This document shows positions 1-5,992 of a stretch of DNA of 64,000 nt, one piece after another. Source of the DNA: Lentzea pudingi. Lineage in GTDB: Bacteria; Actinomycetota; Actinomycetes; Mycobacteriales; Pseudonocardiaceae. Below the pieces are notes generated by a model. That model was not told where the DNA came from. It searched no databases and saw only the letters and a list, made by a program, of their open reading frames with translations. How positions within the stretch are numbered: position 1 is the first letter of the stretch; every line of letters begins with the position of its first letter. A program made the translations under genes and the position numbers. The stretch is taken from positions 186,001 to 250,000 of the forward strand of contig NZ_BMNC01000001.1 in NCBI RefSeq assembly GCF_014646255.1, given 5' to 3'.

Positions 1-602
1 TCCATGACGGCCAGGCCCGCCGCCAGGATCCTGTCCCTCTCCGCCCTGTCGAACGGGATGCCCAGGTCCGCGAGCGGCACGATGGCGTAGAAGTTGCCGC
101 CGTACGCCATGTCGTAGCGGACCTCGCCGATCCCGGGCACGTCGACGACGGCGTCCAGCTCGTGCGCGTAGGCCGGGACGTTGCGGATCGTCACGAGCTT
201 CGTGCGGGTGTCGTAGTCGGCGAGCACCAGCCCGGCCGGGGTGTCGAGGCGGACGGTCGTGACGGGTTCGGTCACCTCGACCATGCCCGTCTCGACCAGC
301 ACCGTCGCGACGCCGATCGTGCCGTGCCCGCACATCGGCAGCAGGCCGGAGACCTCGATGAACAGCACGCCCCAGTCCGCGTCCCGCCGGGTCGGCGGCT
401 GCAGGATCGCGCCGCTCATCGCCGCGTGCCCGCGTGGCTCGTTGACCAGCAACCGGCGGATGTGGTCGTGGTTCTCGATGAAGTTCAGCCGCTTCTCGGC
501 CATGGTCTCGCCCGGGATCACGCCGACGCCGCCCGTGATGACCCGCGTCGGCATGCCCTCGGTGTGCGAGTCGACCGCGCTGAAGTACTTGGCGAACCTC
601 AT
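1..602 (-). CDS. 4-hydroxyproline epimerase / proline racemase family, 3' end cut by window edge
   Basis: Proline racemase-fold enzyme. Family members epimerise trans-4-hydroxy-L-proline to cis-4-hydroxy-D-proline or racemise proline with two catalytic cysteines. The 200 residues visible start MRFAKYFSAVDSHTEG and contain the first-cysteine signature MCGHGTIG (Cys91). The second cysteine would lie beyond the left edge, so epimerase, racemase and dehydratase cannot be separated by residues. The ATG at 602 overlaps the stop of the upstream DapA-family gene by four bases (ATGA), placing it last of the visible operon genes. The neighbours (three-subunit imino-acid dehydrogenase and Pyr4H2C-type deaminase) make hydroxyproline 2-epimerase the best reading. 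Family certain; substrate inferred from context. Confidence 0.88.
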   Translation of the reverse strand, partial: MRFAKYFSAVDSHTEGMPTRVITGGVGVIPGETMAEKRLNFIENHDHIRRLLVNEPRGHAAMSGAILQPPTRRDADWGVLFIEVSGLLPMCGHGTIGVATVLVETGMVEVTEPVTTVRLDTPAGLVLADYDTRTKLVTIRNVPAYAHELDAVVDVPGIGEVRYDMAYGGNFYAIVPLADLGIPFDRAERDRILAAGLAVM

Positions 603-1492
603 GACGTCGCCAGCTTCATGTCCGCGTCGACCTGCGCGAGCTGCTCGGCGCTCAACGGGCCGCGCGGCGGGCGGCACGGGCCGCCGTACCGGCCGACGAA
701 GTCCATCGAACGCTTGATGGCCTGCACGAACTCGGTGCGCGAGTCCCAGCGGAACGCGGGCACGAGCTTCTCGTACAACGTGCGCGCCTCGTCCAGCTTG
801 CCCTCCAGCGCGAGGTCGAACAGCTGCTTGCTCTCGGCCGGGAACACGTTGGGGTAGCCCGCGAACCAGCCCGTGGCGCCCATCAGCAGGCTCTCCAGCA
901 CGACGTCGTCCGCGCCCGCCACGACGGTGAGGTGCGGGGCGGCCGCGCGGATCTCCAGCACGCGCCGGACGTCACCGGAGAACTCCTTGACCGCCACGAC
1001 GTTCTCGATCTGGCCGAGCTCGGCGAGCAGGTCCGGCGTCAGGTCGACCTTGGTGTCGATCGGGTTGTTGTAGACCATGATCGGCAGCCCGGCCTTCGCG
1101 ACCTCGCGGAAGTGGTGCACGACCTCGCCGCGGCTGGCCCGGTACATCGTCGGCGGCAGGCACAGCACACCGTCCGCGCCGTCCTCGGCCGCGAGCTCGG
1201 CCCAGTGCCGGGCCTGGTGCGCGCCCACGCCGTGCACGCCGATGACCGCGATGCCACGTCCCTTGACCGCGGCGATGGCGGTCTGCGCGACCTCACGGCG
1301 TTCCGCGTCGGTCAGCGACGAGTACTCGCCCAGCGAGCCGTTCGGCCCGACGCCCCGGCACCCGCTGTCGACGACCCACCGGCAGTGCTCGGCGAACTTG
1401 TCGAGGTCGGGACGCAACCCGGCGGGCGCCTTCGGGTCTTCGGCGTAGGGGAGCGCGGTGGCGACGATGACGCCGTCGAGGCGTTCGGTCAT
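599..1492 (-). CDS. DapA-family lyase, probable 1-pyrroline-4-hydroxy-2-carboxylate deaminase
   Basis: A 297-residue class I aldolase-fold protein of the dihydrodipicolinate synthase superfamily. Visible family features are GPNGSLGEYSSL (about 49-60), Tyr141 and the Schiff-base lysine Lys169 in VVAVKEFSGD. In hydroxyproline degradation a DapA homolog deaminates 1-pyrroline-4-hydroxy-2-carboxylate to 2-oxoglutarate semialdehyde. The operon position between a heterotrimeric D-hydroxyproline dehydrogenase and the epimerase supports that role rather than lysine biosynthesis. The ATG at 1492 overlaps the preceding stop (ATGA), and the 3' end overlaps the epimerase start. An upstream extension of the open frame only shadows the neighbouring oxidoreductase and was rejected. 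The 2-oxoglutarate semialdehyde dehydrogenase needed to finish the pathway is not in the window and may lie past the left edge. Confidence 0.88.
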   Translation of the reverse strand: MTERLDGVIVATALPYAEDPKAPAGLRPDLDKFAEHCRWVVDSGCRGVGPNGSLGEYSSLTDAERREVAQTAIAAVKGRGIAVIGVHGVGAHQARHWAELAAEDGADGVLCLPPTMYRASRGEVVHHFREVAKAGLPIMVYNNPIDTKVDLTPDLLAELGQIENVVAVKEFSGDVRRVLEIRAAAPHLTVVAGADDVVLESLLMGATGWFAGYPNVFPAESKQLFDLALEGKLDEARTLYEKLVPAFRWDSRTEFVQAIKRSMDFVGRYGGPCRPPRGPLSAEQLAQVDADMKLATS

Positions 1493-2688
1493 GACTTGTC
1501 CTCCGGGAGTTCTGCGAGTTCGCCGAGGGGGATCGGGACCGCGATGACGCGGCGCTGGCCGTCGAACGGGACACCGGTCAGCTCGGCGGCGTTGCGGGCG
1601 CAGATGCGGCCCTGGCACCGGCCCAGCGCGACTCGGCTGGTGAGCTTGAGTTCGCGCATGCTGGTGGCATCGGTGAGGTCTTCGAGGCGGACCTTCTCGC
1701 ACCGGCACACGGTGGTGTCCGGGTGCAGCCAGGTCTGCCAGCCGGGCTGGACCTCGTGCGCCCTGGCCAGTGCCGCGGCGAACAGCCTGCCCCGGCGGAC
1801 GGCCTCCAGGGCCTTCGCGGGCGGTCGCCGCCCGGCCGCGGCGGCCCCGGCGACGACGCCCTCGGCCTCGGCGAGGTCCGCGCCGCCGATGCCGGTGACC
1901 TCGCCGGCCGCGTAGACGTTCGCGACGGACGTCCGCTGGTGGTCGTCGACGTCGAGGAAGTCGTGGGTGCGGCTGGCGTTCGGCAGCAGGTCGGTGCGGG
2001 GCAGGAAGCCGTAGCCGACGCACACCAGATCGGCGTGCTCGGTGCGGTGGCTGATCGGGCGCCACTGGCTGTCGAGCTTCGCGACCGTCACTCGGTCGCC
2101 GTGCTTGGCGATCACGGCGGTGCGGGTCTCCAGGCGCGGCAGGACCTTGCGGTAGCTCGCGAGCTCGCCGATCTTGTGCCGGTTGGCCGTGATCGCCTTG
2201 GCCTCGCGGAGCCAGCGGGTGGGGGAGGAGGCCTCGTAGACGCCGACGAGGGTGGAGCCGAGGTCCTGCAGCGCGGTGGCCACCGGCAGCAGGAACGGGC
2301 CGGTGCCGGTGACGATGACGCGTCCGGCCAGGGTGACGCCCTGTTTGGCCAGGGCCTGGGCGGCGCCCGCGGTGATGACGCCGGGGCCGTCCCAGCCGGG
2401 GAAGGGCAGCGGGCGGTCGTAGGCGCCGGTCGCGATGACCAGGGCGTCGAAACGGAGGAGGCGGGCTCCTCCAGGTCCGCGGAGGTGCAGCGAGTCGCCC
2501 TCCACCATCCACACCTCGGTGTTCTTGAGGTGCGTGACTCCAGGATGCTCGAACCTGGCCCGCCCACGCAGGTACTGCCCACCGGCCTCGGGCTCCGAGT
2601 CGACCATCACGACCTCGGCGCCCGCGTCGGCCGCGGTCCGGGCAGCCGCCATCCCGGCGGGCCCCGCGCCCACCACGACCACCCTCAC
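1489..2688 (-). CDS. FAD/NAD(P)-binding oxidoreductase, alpha subunit of D-hydroxyproline/imino-acid dehydrogenase
   Basis: A 399-residue flavoprotein with an N-terminal dinucleotide-binding motif VVVGAGPAGMAAA (residues 4-16), an internal pyridine nucleotide-disulfide oxidoreductase fold, and a C-terminal BFD-like iron-sulfur region (CRC near 305-310, CQGRIC about 35 residues later). This architecture is typical of HcnB / OoxA / SoxA-type alpha subunits. The GTG at 2688 was chosen because it makes a GTGA overlap with the stop of the [2Fe-2S] gene and places the Rossmann glycines at the expected position. The longer open frame upstream has no conserved residues. With the next two genes it should form a membrane-feeding D-amino/imino-acid dehydrogenase oxidising cis-4-hydroxy-D-proline. 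Architecture is seen; substrate is inferred. Confidence 0.87.
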   Translation of the reverse strand: MRVVVVGAGPAGMAAARTAADAGAEVVMVDSEPEAGGQYLRGRARFEHPGVTHLKNTEVWMVEGDSLHLRGPGGARLLRFDALVIATGAYDRPLPFPGWDGPGVITAGAAQALAKQGVTLAGRVIVTGTGPFLLPVATALQDLGSTLVGVYEASSPTRWLREAKAITANRHKIGELASYRKVLPRLETRTAVIAKHGDRVTVAKLDSQWRPISHRTEHADLVCVGYGFLPRTDLLPNASRTHDFLDVDDHQRTSVANVYAAGEVTGIGGADLAEAEGVVAGAAAAGRRPPAKALEAVRRGRLFAAALARAHEVQPGWQTWLHPDTTVCRCEKVRLEDLTDATSMRELKLTSRVALGRCQGRICARNAAELTGVPFDGQRRVIAVPIPLGELAELPEDKS

Positions 2689-2867
2689 GACTGGGTCCTG
2701 ATCACGTCGCCGTCGCGCAACGGGTGCCGGCACGCCCGCACCTCGGGCACGCCGTTGATCTCCGCGACGCATCCGAAGCACACGCCGATGCCGCAGAAGT
2801 ACCTGCCGGGCAACAACTCCGCGACGTGCGCGACCTCGCGCCGCAGGCCGTTGAACGTCACCTTCAC
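2685..2867 (-). CDS. (2Fe-2S)-binding small subunit, gamma subunit of D-hydroxyproline dehydrogenase
   Basis: A 60-residue ferredoxin-like subunit. Cysteines at 25, 30, 33 and 46 (C-x4-C-x2-C-x12-C) match the Fer2_4 [2Fe-2S] domain found as the small subunit of HcnA/SoxA-like dehydrogenases. The GTG at 2867 overlaps the stop of the upstream FAD oxidase gene as GTGA, and its own stop overlaps the next GTG in the same way. All three dehydrogenase subunits are therefore translationally coupled. It passes electrons between the flavins of its partner subunits. Too short to act alone. Confidence 0.9.
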   Translation of the reverse strand: MKVTFNGLRREVAHVAELLPGRYFCGIGVCFGCVAEINGVPEVRACRHPLRDGDVIRTQS

Positions 2868-3943
2868 ACCATCACCTCCGGCCGGTCGACGCGGAACGGG
2901 CGGGGATCGACCAGGGGGTCCTCGCCCGTGAGCAGCTGGGCCAGCAGGCGGCCGGTGGCCGGGGCGAGACCGACGCCCGCGCCCTCGTGACCGGTCGCGT
3001 GCCACAGGCCGGGTGTGCGGGGGTCCTCGCCGATGATCGGCAGGTGGTCCGGGGCGTACGGGCGGAAGCCGCCGTACGCGCGCATCACCGGGACGTTCCT
3101 CAACATGGGGAACATCGCGATCGCCCGCTGTGCCAACGCTGTGAGCACGCGGCTCTCGATCGTCTCGTCGAAGCCCTTGCGCTGGCGACTCGACCCGATC
3201 AGCACGGTGCCCGCCTGCGTCGACTCGACCACGCCGGACGTCTGGAGGTCGGCGTCACCGCTCGAGACCGCGCCGACGTAGTCCGCGTCGTAGACCTTGT
3301 GCCTGATGGTGCCGGGGATGGGGGTGGTCACGAGCACCACGCCGCGCCGGGGCAGCACGTTCACGCCGAAGTCGCGCGCCCACGGGCCCGTGGCGTTGAC
3401 TACCGCACCGCAGCTGATCACGCCGTCTGACGTCGTCACGCTGCGGCCGTCCGTTGTGGACACTTCGGCCAGCCTGACCTCTATGCCGCGCAACAGGGAA
3501 CGGGTGGCCTTCACCGGGTTGAGCTGGGCGTCCTGCAGGTAGTGGACGGCGGCGGTGATCTCACGATTGAGGTGCGGCTCGTGGGTCAGCGCATCCTCGA
3601 CGGAGATCTCGCAGGCGTCGATACCGGCCTCGCGCTGGGCCGCCGCGAAGGCGTGGAGAGGAACGACGGCCGACGGAGTGGTCGCGACGACCAGGCCGCC
3701 CTTCTCCTCCCACTCGGCGTCCTGCGCGAGTTCGGGCCACAACGCGCGACTCGCCCGAGCCAGGTCGAGTTCCGGGCCGGGCCCCTTGTCGCTGACCAGC
3801 ACGTTGCCCTCACCGGCCGCGCTGGTGCCCGACGCGGGTCCGTGGCGGTCGAGGACGACGACACCGAGCCCGCGCGCCTTCAACGCCTGGGCGCACGCGG
3901 CACCGATGATGCCCGCGCCCATGACCACGACGTCCGGGTGCAT
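2864..3943 (-). CDS. FAD-dependent amino/imino-acid oxidase, beta subunit (DadA/OoxB-like)
   Basis: A 359-residue DAO-family flavoprotein. The N-terminal VVVMGAGIIGAACAQAL is the Rossmann FAD motif. A C-terminal segment GGFRPYAPDHLPIIG followed by HATGHEGAGVGLAPATG is characteristic of DadA/glycine oxidase-like enzymes. It is the presumed catalytic subunit oxidising cis-4-hydroxy-D-proline to the pyrroline. The ATG at 3943 has a GGAGG five bases upstream; an in-frame GTG at 3949 overlaps that Shine-Dalgarno and is less likely. It is the first structural gene of the operon, 27 nt after the regulator stop, with a palindrome filling the gap. The 3' end overlaps the ferredoxin gene (GTGA). Confidence 0.88.
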   Translation of the reverse strand: MHPDVVVMGAGIIGAACAQALKARGLGVVVLDRHGPASGTSAAGEGNVLVSDKGPGPELDLARASRALWPELAQDAEWEEKGGLVVATTPSAVVPLHAFAAAQREAGIDACEISVEDALTHEPHLNREITAAVHYLQDAQLNPVKATRSLLRGIEVRLAEVSTTDGRSVTTSDGVISCGAVVNATGPWARDFGVNVLPRRGVVLVTTPIPGTIRHKVYDADYVGAVSSGDADLQTSGVVESTQAGTVLIGSSRQRKGFDETIESRVLTALAQRAIAMFPMLRNVPVMRAYGGFRPYAPDHLPIIGEDPRTPGLWHATGHEGAGVGLAPATGRLLAQLLTGEDPLVDPRPFRVDRPEVMV

Positions 3944-3952
3944 CGCCACCTC

Positions 3953-3970
3953 CGTTCATTAGAATGAACG
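3953..3970. promoter_or_regulatory. 18-bp palindrome, probable operator of the hydroxyproline operon
   Basis: Perfect inverted repeat with arms CGTTCATT and AATGAACG separated by AG. It fills the 27-nt gap between the XRE-cupin stop and the start of the FAD oxidase gene. It also overlaps the presumed -10 area, so it is well placed to be the binding site of the adjacent XRE-cupin regulator. There is no T-run, so a terminator is less likely. Confidence 0.6.
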
Positions 3971-4516
3971 TTAGTGCTTCGGATACTCCAGCACCAGTAC
4001 CGAGCTGACCTCGCCGCCGACGGTCTCGTACGAGTGGGGCAGCGAGCCGGGGAAGCACACGTAGTCGCCGGGCCCCAGCTCGTACGGCTTGTCCACCGGG
4101 CCGACGCGCAGCTGACCGCTCGTGACCAGCACGTGCTCCTTGCCGGGATGACCTTCGCTGGTCTGGACGGCGCCGGACCGGACGCGCTGGTCGTAGATCT
4201 CCAGCACGGTGTCGCCGATGTCCATCCGCCGCATCAACCGCAGGTCGACGGCGTTGCTGCTGAGCACCTCGACGTCCGCGGTGCGCACCAGCACCACGTC
4301 CGGCGGTGTCCGCTCGGTCACCAGCTCCGACACCGGCACGTCCAAAGCGTTCGACAAACTGAACACTGTGTCGATGGTCGGGTTGCCCGCGCCGCTCTCC
4401 AGCTGGGACAGCGTGCCCTTGGCGATGGACGACCGCCGCGCGAGCTCCGACAGCGACAGCCCGCGCTGCTCCCGGAACGCCCTGATGTTGGCGCCAAGCA
4501 CCTGACCCGCACTCAT
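3971..4516 (-). CDS. XRE-family HTH regulator with C-terminal cupin domain
   Basis: A 181-residue regulator: an N-terminal XRE helix-turn-helix (about residues 7-62, core SLSELARRSSIAKGTLSQLE) and a C-terminal cupin sensor (about 105-178, HPGKEHVLVTSGQL and ELGPGDYVCFPGSLPHSYE). Such two-domain regulators commonly control amine or amino-acid catabolic operons and sense small ligands in the cupin barrel. It lies directly upstream of, and in the same direction as, the hydroxyproline genes. It probably controls them and itself through the palindrome at 3953-3970. An ATG at 4534 would add six residues (MQRSVA). The divergent gene begins only 30 nt away, so both promoters are compressed. Confidence 0.88.
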   Translation of the reverse strand: MSAGQVLGANIRAFREQRGLSLSELARRSSIAKGTLSQLESGAGNPTIDTVFSLSNALDVPVSELVTERTPPDVVLVRTADVEVLSSNAVDLRLMRRMDIGDTVLEIYDQRVRSGAVQTSEGHPGKEHVLVTSGQLRVGPVDKPYELGPGDYVCFPGSLPHSYETVGGEVSSVLVLEYPKH

Positions 4517-4533
4517 AGCCACTGATCGTTGCA

Positions 4534-4539
4534 TAGGCT
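4534..4539 (+). promoter_or_regulatory. Leaderless-type -10 element for the TerB-like gene
   Basis: TAGGCT lies exactly seven bases before the ATG at 4547. This matches the actinobacterial leaderless pattern TANNNT-N7-ATG. No clear -35 is visible. The spacing explains how two divergent genes share about 30 bp. Confidence 0.5.
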
Positions 4540-4546
4540 TGCGCCC

Positions 4547-4933
4547 ATGACTGCGTACACGGAGGCGGAGGGGCAGACCCTTCGCACAGCCGTTTTCGGT
4601 GCCATGGTGCTGGTGTCCACGGCGGACCCCGGTTCGGTCGACGAGGAGAGCCAGGCCGGCGTCAGGGCGATCACCCTGCTCTCGGACGACCTGCGCGCCA
4701 TCATCGCCGCTGCCCCGCCTGCTCTGCCGACGGGCACGACGTCCGATGTGGAGGCCGGTGTCCTGGCCGCGCTGCGCGACTCCGTGGCGATCATCAACGC
4801 GCACGAGCCGCGTGACGTGGCGATCTTCCGCGCGGCCGTGTCGGAGATGTGCCGCTCGGTCGCCGGTGCGGACGGCGAGGTGGCGGTGGCGGAACGCGCG
4901 ATGGTGACGAAGGTCGTCGAGGCCCTCGGCTGA
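4547..4933 (+). CDS. TerB-like tellurite-resistance-domain small protein
   Basis: A 128-residue soluble helical protein without signal peptide. The C-terminal segment GADGEVAVAERAMVTKVVEA resembles the TerB/DjlA-type metal-binding core (acidic D-G-x(3-4)-E pattern followed by an amphipathic helix). The N-terminal half resembles the duplicated helical unit. No reaction can be assigned. The ATG at 4547 follows the leaderless-type TAGGCT box; a TTG 18 nt upstream is less attractive. It ends three bases from the convergent DUF4231 gene. Similarity to TerB is by eye and moderate. Confidence 0.6.
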   Translation: MTAYTEAEGQTLRTAVFGAMVLVSTADPGSVDEESQAGVRAITLLSDDLRAIIAAAPPALPTGTTSDVEAGVLAALRDSVAIINAHEPRDVAIFRAAVSEMCRSVAGADGEVAVAERAMVTKVVEALG

Positions 4934-4936
4934 CGG

Positions 4937-5806
4937 TCAGGTCGCGCTGGGCCGCGACGCGAGCCAGGCGGTGTGCTCCTTGCTGATCACGGCCTCGGCG
5001 GCGGCGACCGTGGAGGCCCAGTCGCTCTCCGCGACGTACGGGATCTGGTGGTAGATGTACGCGAGCTCACCGGCCGCCGCCGAGTAGGAGACCCTCAGGT
5101 TCTCGAACTGCCGCAGCCCGATCCACGCCGCACCCGCCGCGACGGCCGCGGCCATCACGCCGGACAGGTCGACGTCCCAGGCACCGTTGATGCGCAGGAT
5201 CGCGAAGAGGATCGCCACGAGCTCGCCGATGATCATCAGGACGCGGAACACGTTCGCGCGGGTCTCGTTCATCGCCGACCTCTCGCGGTACCAGCGCAGC
5301 TGCGGCTCGACGCGGGCTTCGCGGTAGGCGTTCCTGCGCTCCTCGAACGGCTTGGCGCGCAGCTCGGCCATCACCTCGTCGCCCGTGTCGTTCGCGCTGG
5401 TCAGCATGACCTCCCTGCGGTGGTCCTTCACCGCGTCGGCGATGGCGAGGTCCAGGTCCCGGCGCGGGTCCTCGGTGCCGCCGTGGAACGGTGCGCCGGC
5501 CACGGCGTAACGCCACGACAGCGACTTCACGCGTTCGGCGACGGTCCGGCCCGCGTTCCACTTCAGCTCCGGGTGCATCACCCACAGCAGCAGCTCGCCG
5601 AACAGGGCGATGAGGAACCCGCCCAGCGCCACCCAAGCCCAGAAGTCGACGCCGCTGCCGCCGATCTGCCACTTGAACGCACCGCCCACCGCCGCGACCA
5701 CCGCGCCGACCAGCCGAACCCGGCTGAACAGCAGCGTGAGCCGCTGTCCGAGCCGCGAGACCGCCTCCGCGTCGTGGTAGAAGCCGGGCAGGTGCCGCTC
5801 GTCCAT
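4937..5806 (-). CDS. DUF4231 (SLATT-like) four-TM membrane protein
   Basis: A 289-residue protein with four predicted membrane helices in two pairs (about 27-44, 53-76, 185-205, 214-233). They are separated by a long, highly charged cytoplasmic segment rich in Arg/Glu (about 95-180) and followed by a helical tail. Hairpin pairs with adjoining helices (RRNAYREARVEPQLRWYRERS) are typical of DUF4231 / SLATT-type proteins, which in other contexts act as predicted pore-forming effectors of nucleotide-sensing systems. No SMODS, SLOG or other sensor gene is adjacent, so an effector role is not supported here. The start ATG at 5806 has AGGGGGAGAGCAG upstream. Confidence 0.7.
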   Translation of the reverse strand: MDERHLPGFYHDAEAVSRLGQRLTLLFSRVRLVGAVVAAVGGAFKWQIGGSGVDFWAWVALGGFLIALFGELLLWVMHPELKWNAGRTVAERVKSLSWRYAVAGAPFHGGTEDPRRDLDLAIADAVKDHRREVMLTSANDTGDEVMAELRAKPFEERRNAYREARVEPQLRWYRERSAMNETRANVFRVLMIIGELVAILFAILRINGAWDVDLSGVMAAAVAAGAAWIGLRQFENLRVSYSAAAGELAYIYHQIPYVAESDWASTVAAAEAVISKEHTAWLASRPSAT

Positions 5807-5920
5807 CCGCTGCTCTCCCCCTCCGCCGGCCAGGTCCGCCGGGCGCCTCGATCATCCCCGATCATGATCTCCCGGCGGGGCGCAGCGCAGGGGGCCTGAA
5901 GAGGTGAGCTCGATCGCGGG

Positions 5921-5949
5921 TTGACCGGTCCTCGTCCCGGTTGCAATCA
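5921..5949 (+). promoter_or_regulatory. Possible promoter of the fucosidase gene
   Basis: A TTGACC hexamer at 5921-5926 is followed 17 bp later by CAATCA (5944-5949), about 45 bp before the fucosidase ATG. The -35 is a good match and the -10 poor. The rest of the 186-bp gap shows only a GATCAT-rich short palindrome near 5850-5865. Confidence 0.3.
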
Positions 5950-5992
5950 TCGGATCTTCTCGCCGCCGCCCCGGACGAGATGAGCGTGAACC

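Noticed and set aside
4937..5806. CBASS/SMODS-type defence effector
   Set aside because: The four-TM protein fits SLATT-like folds, but there is no nucleotidyltransferase, SLOG or other sensor gene beside it.
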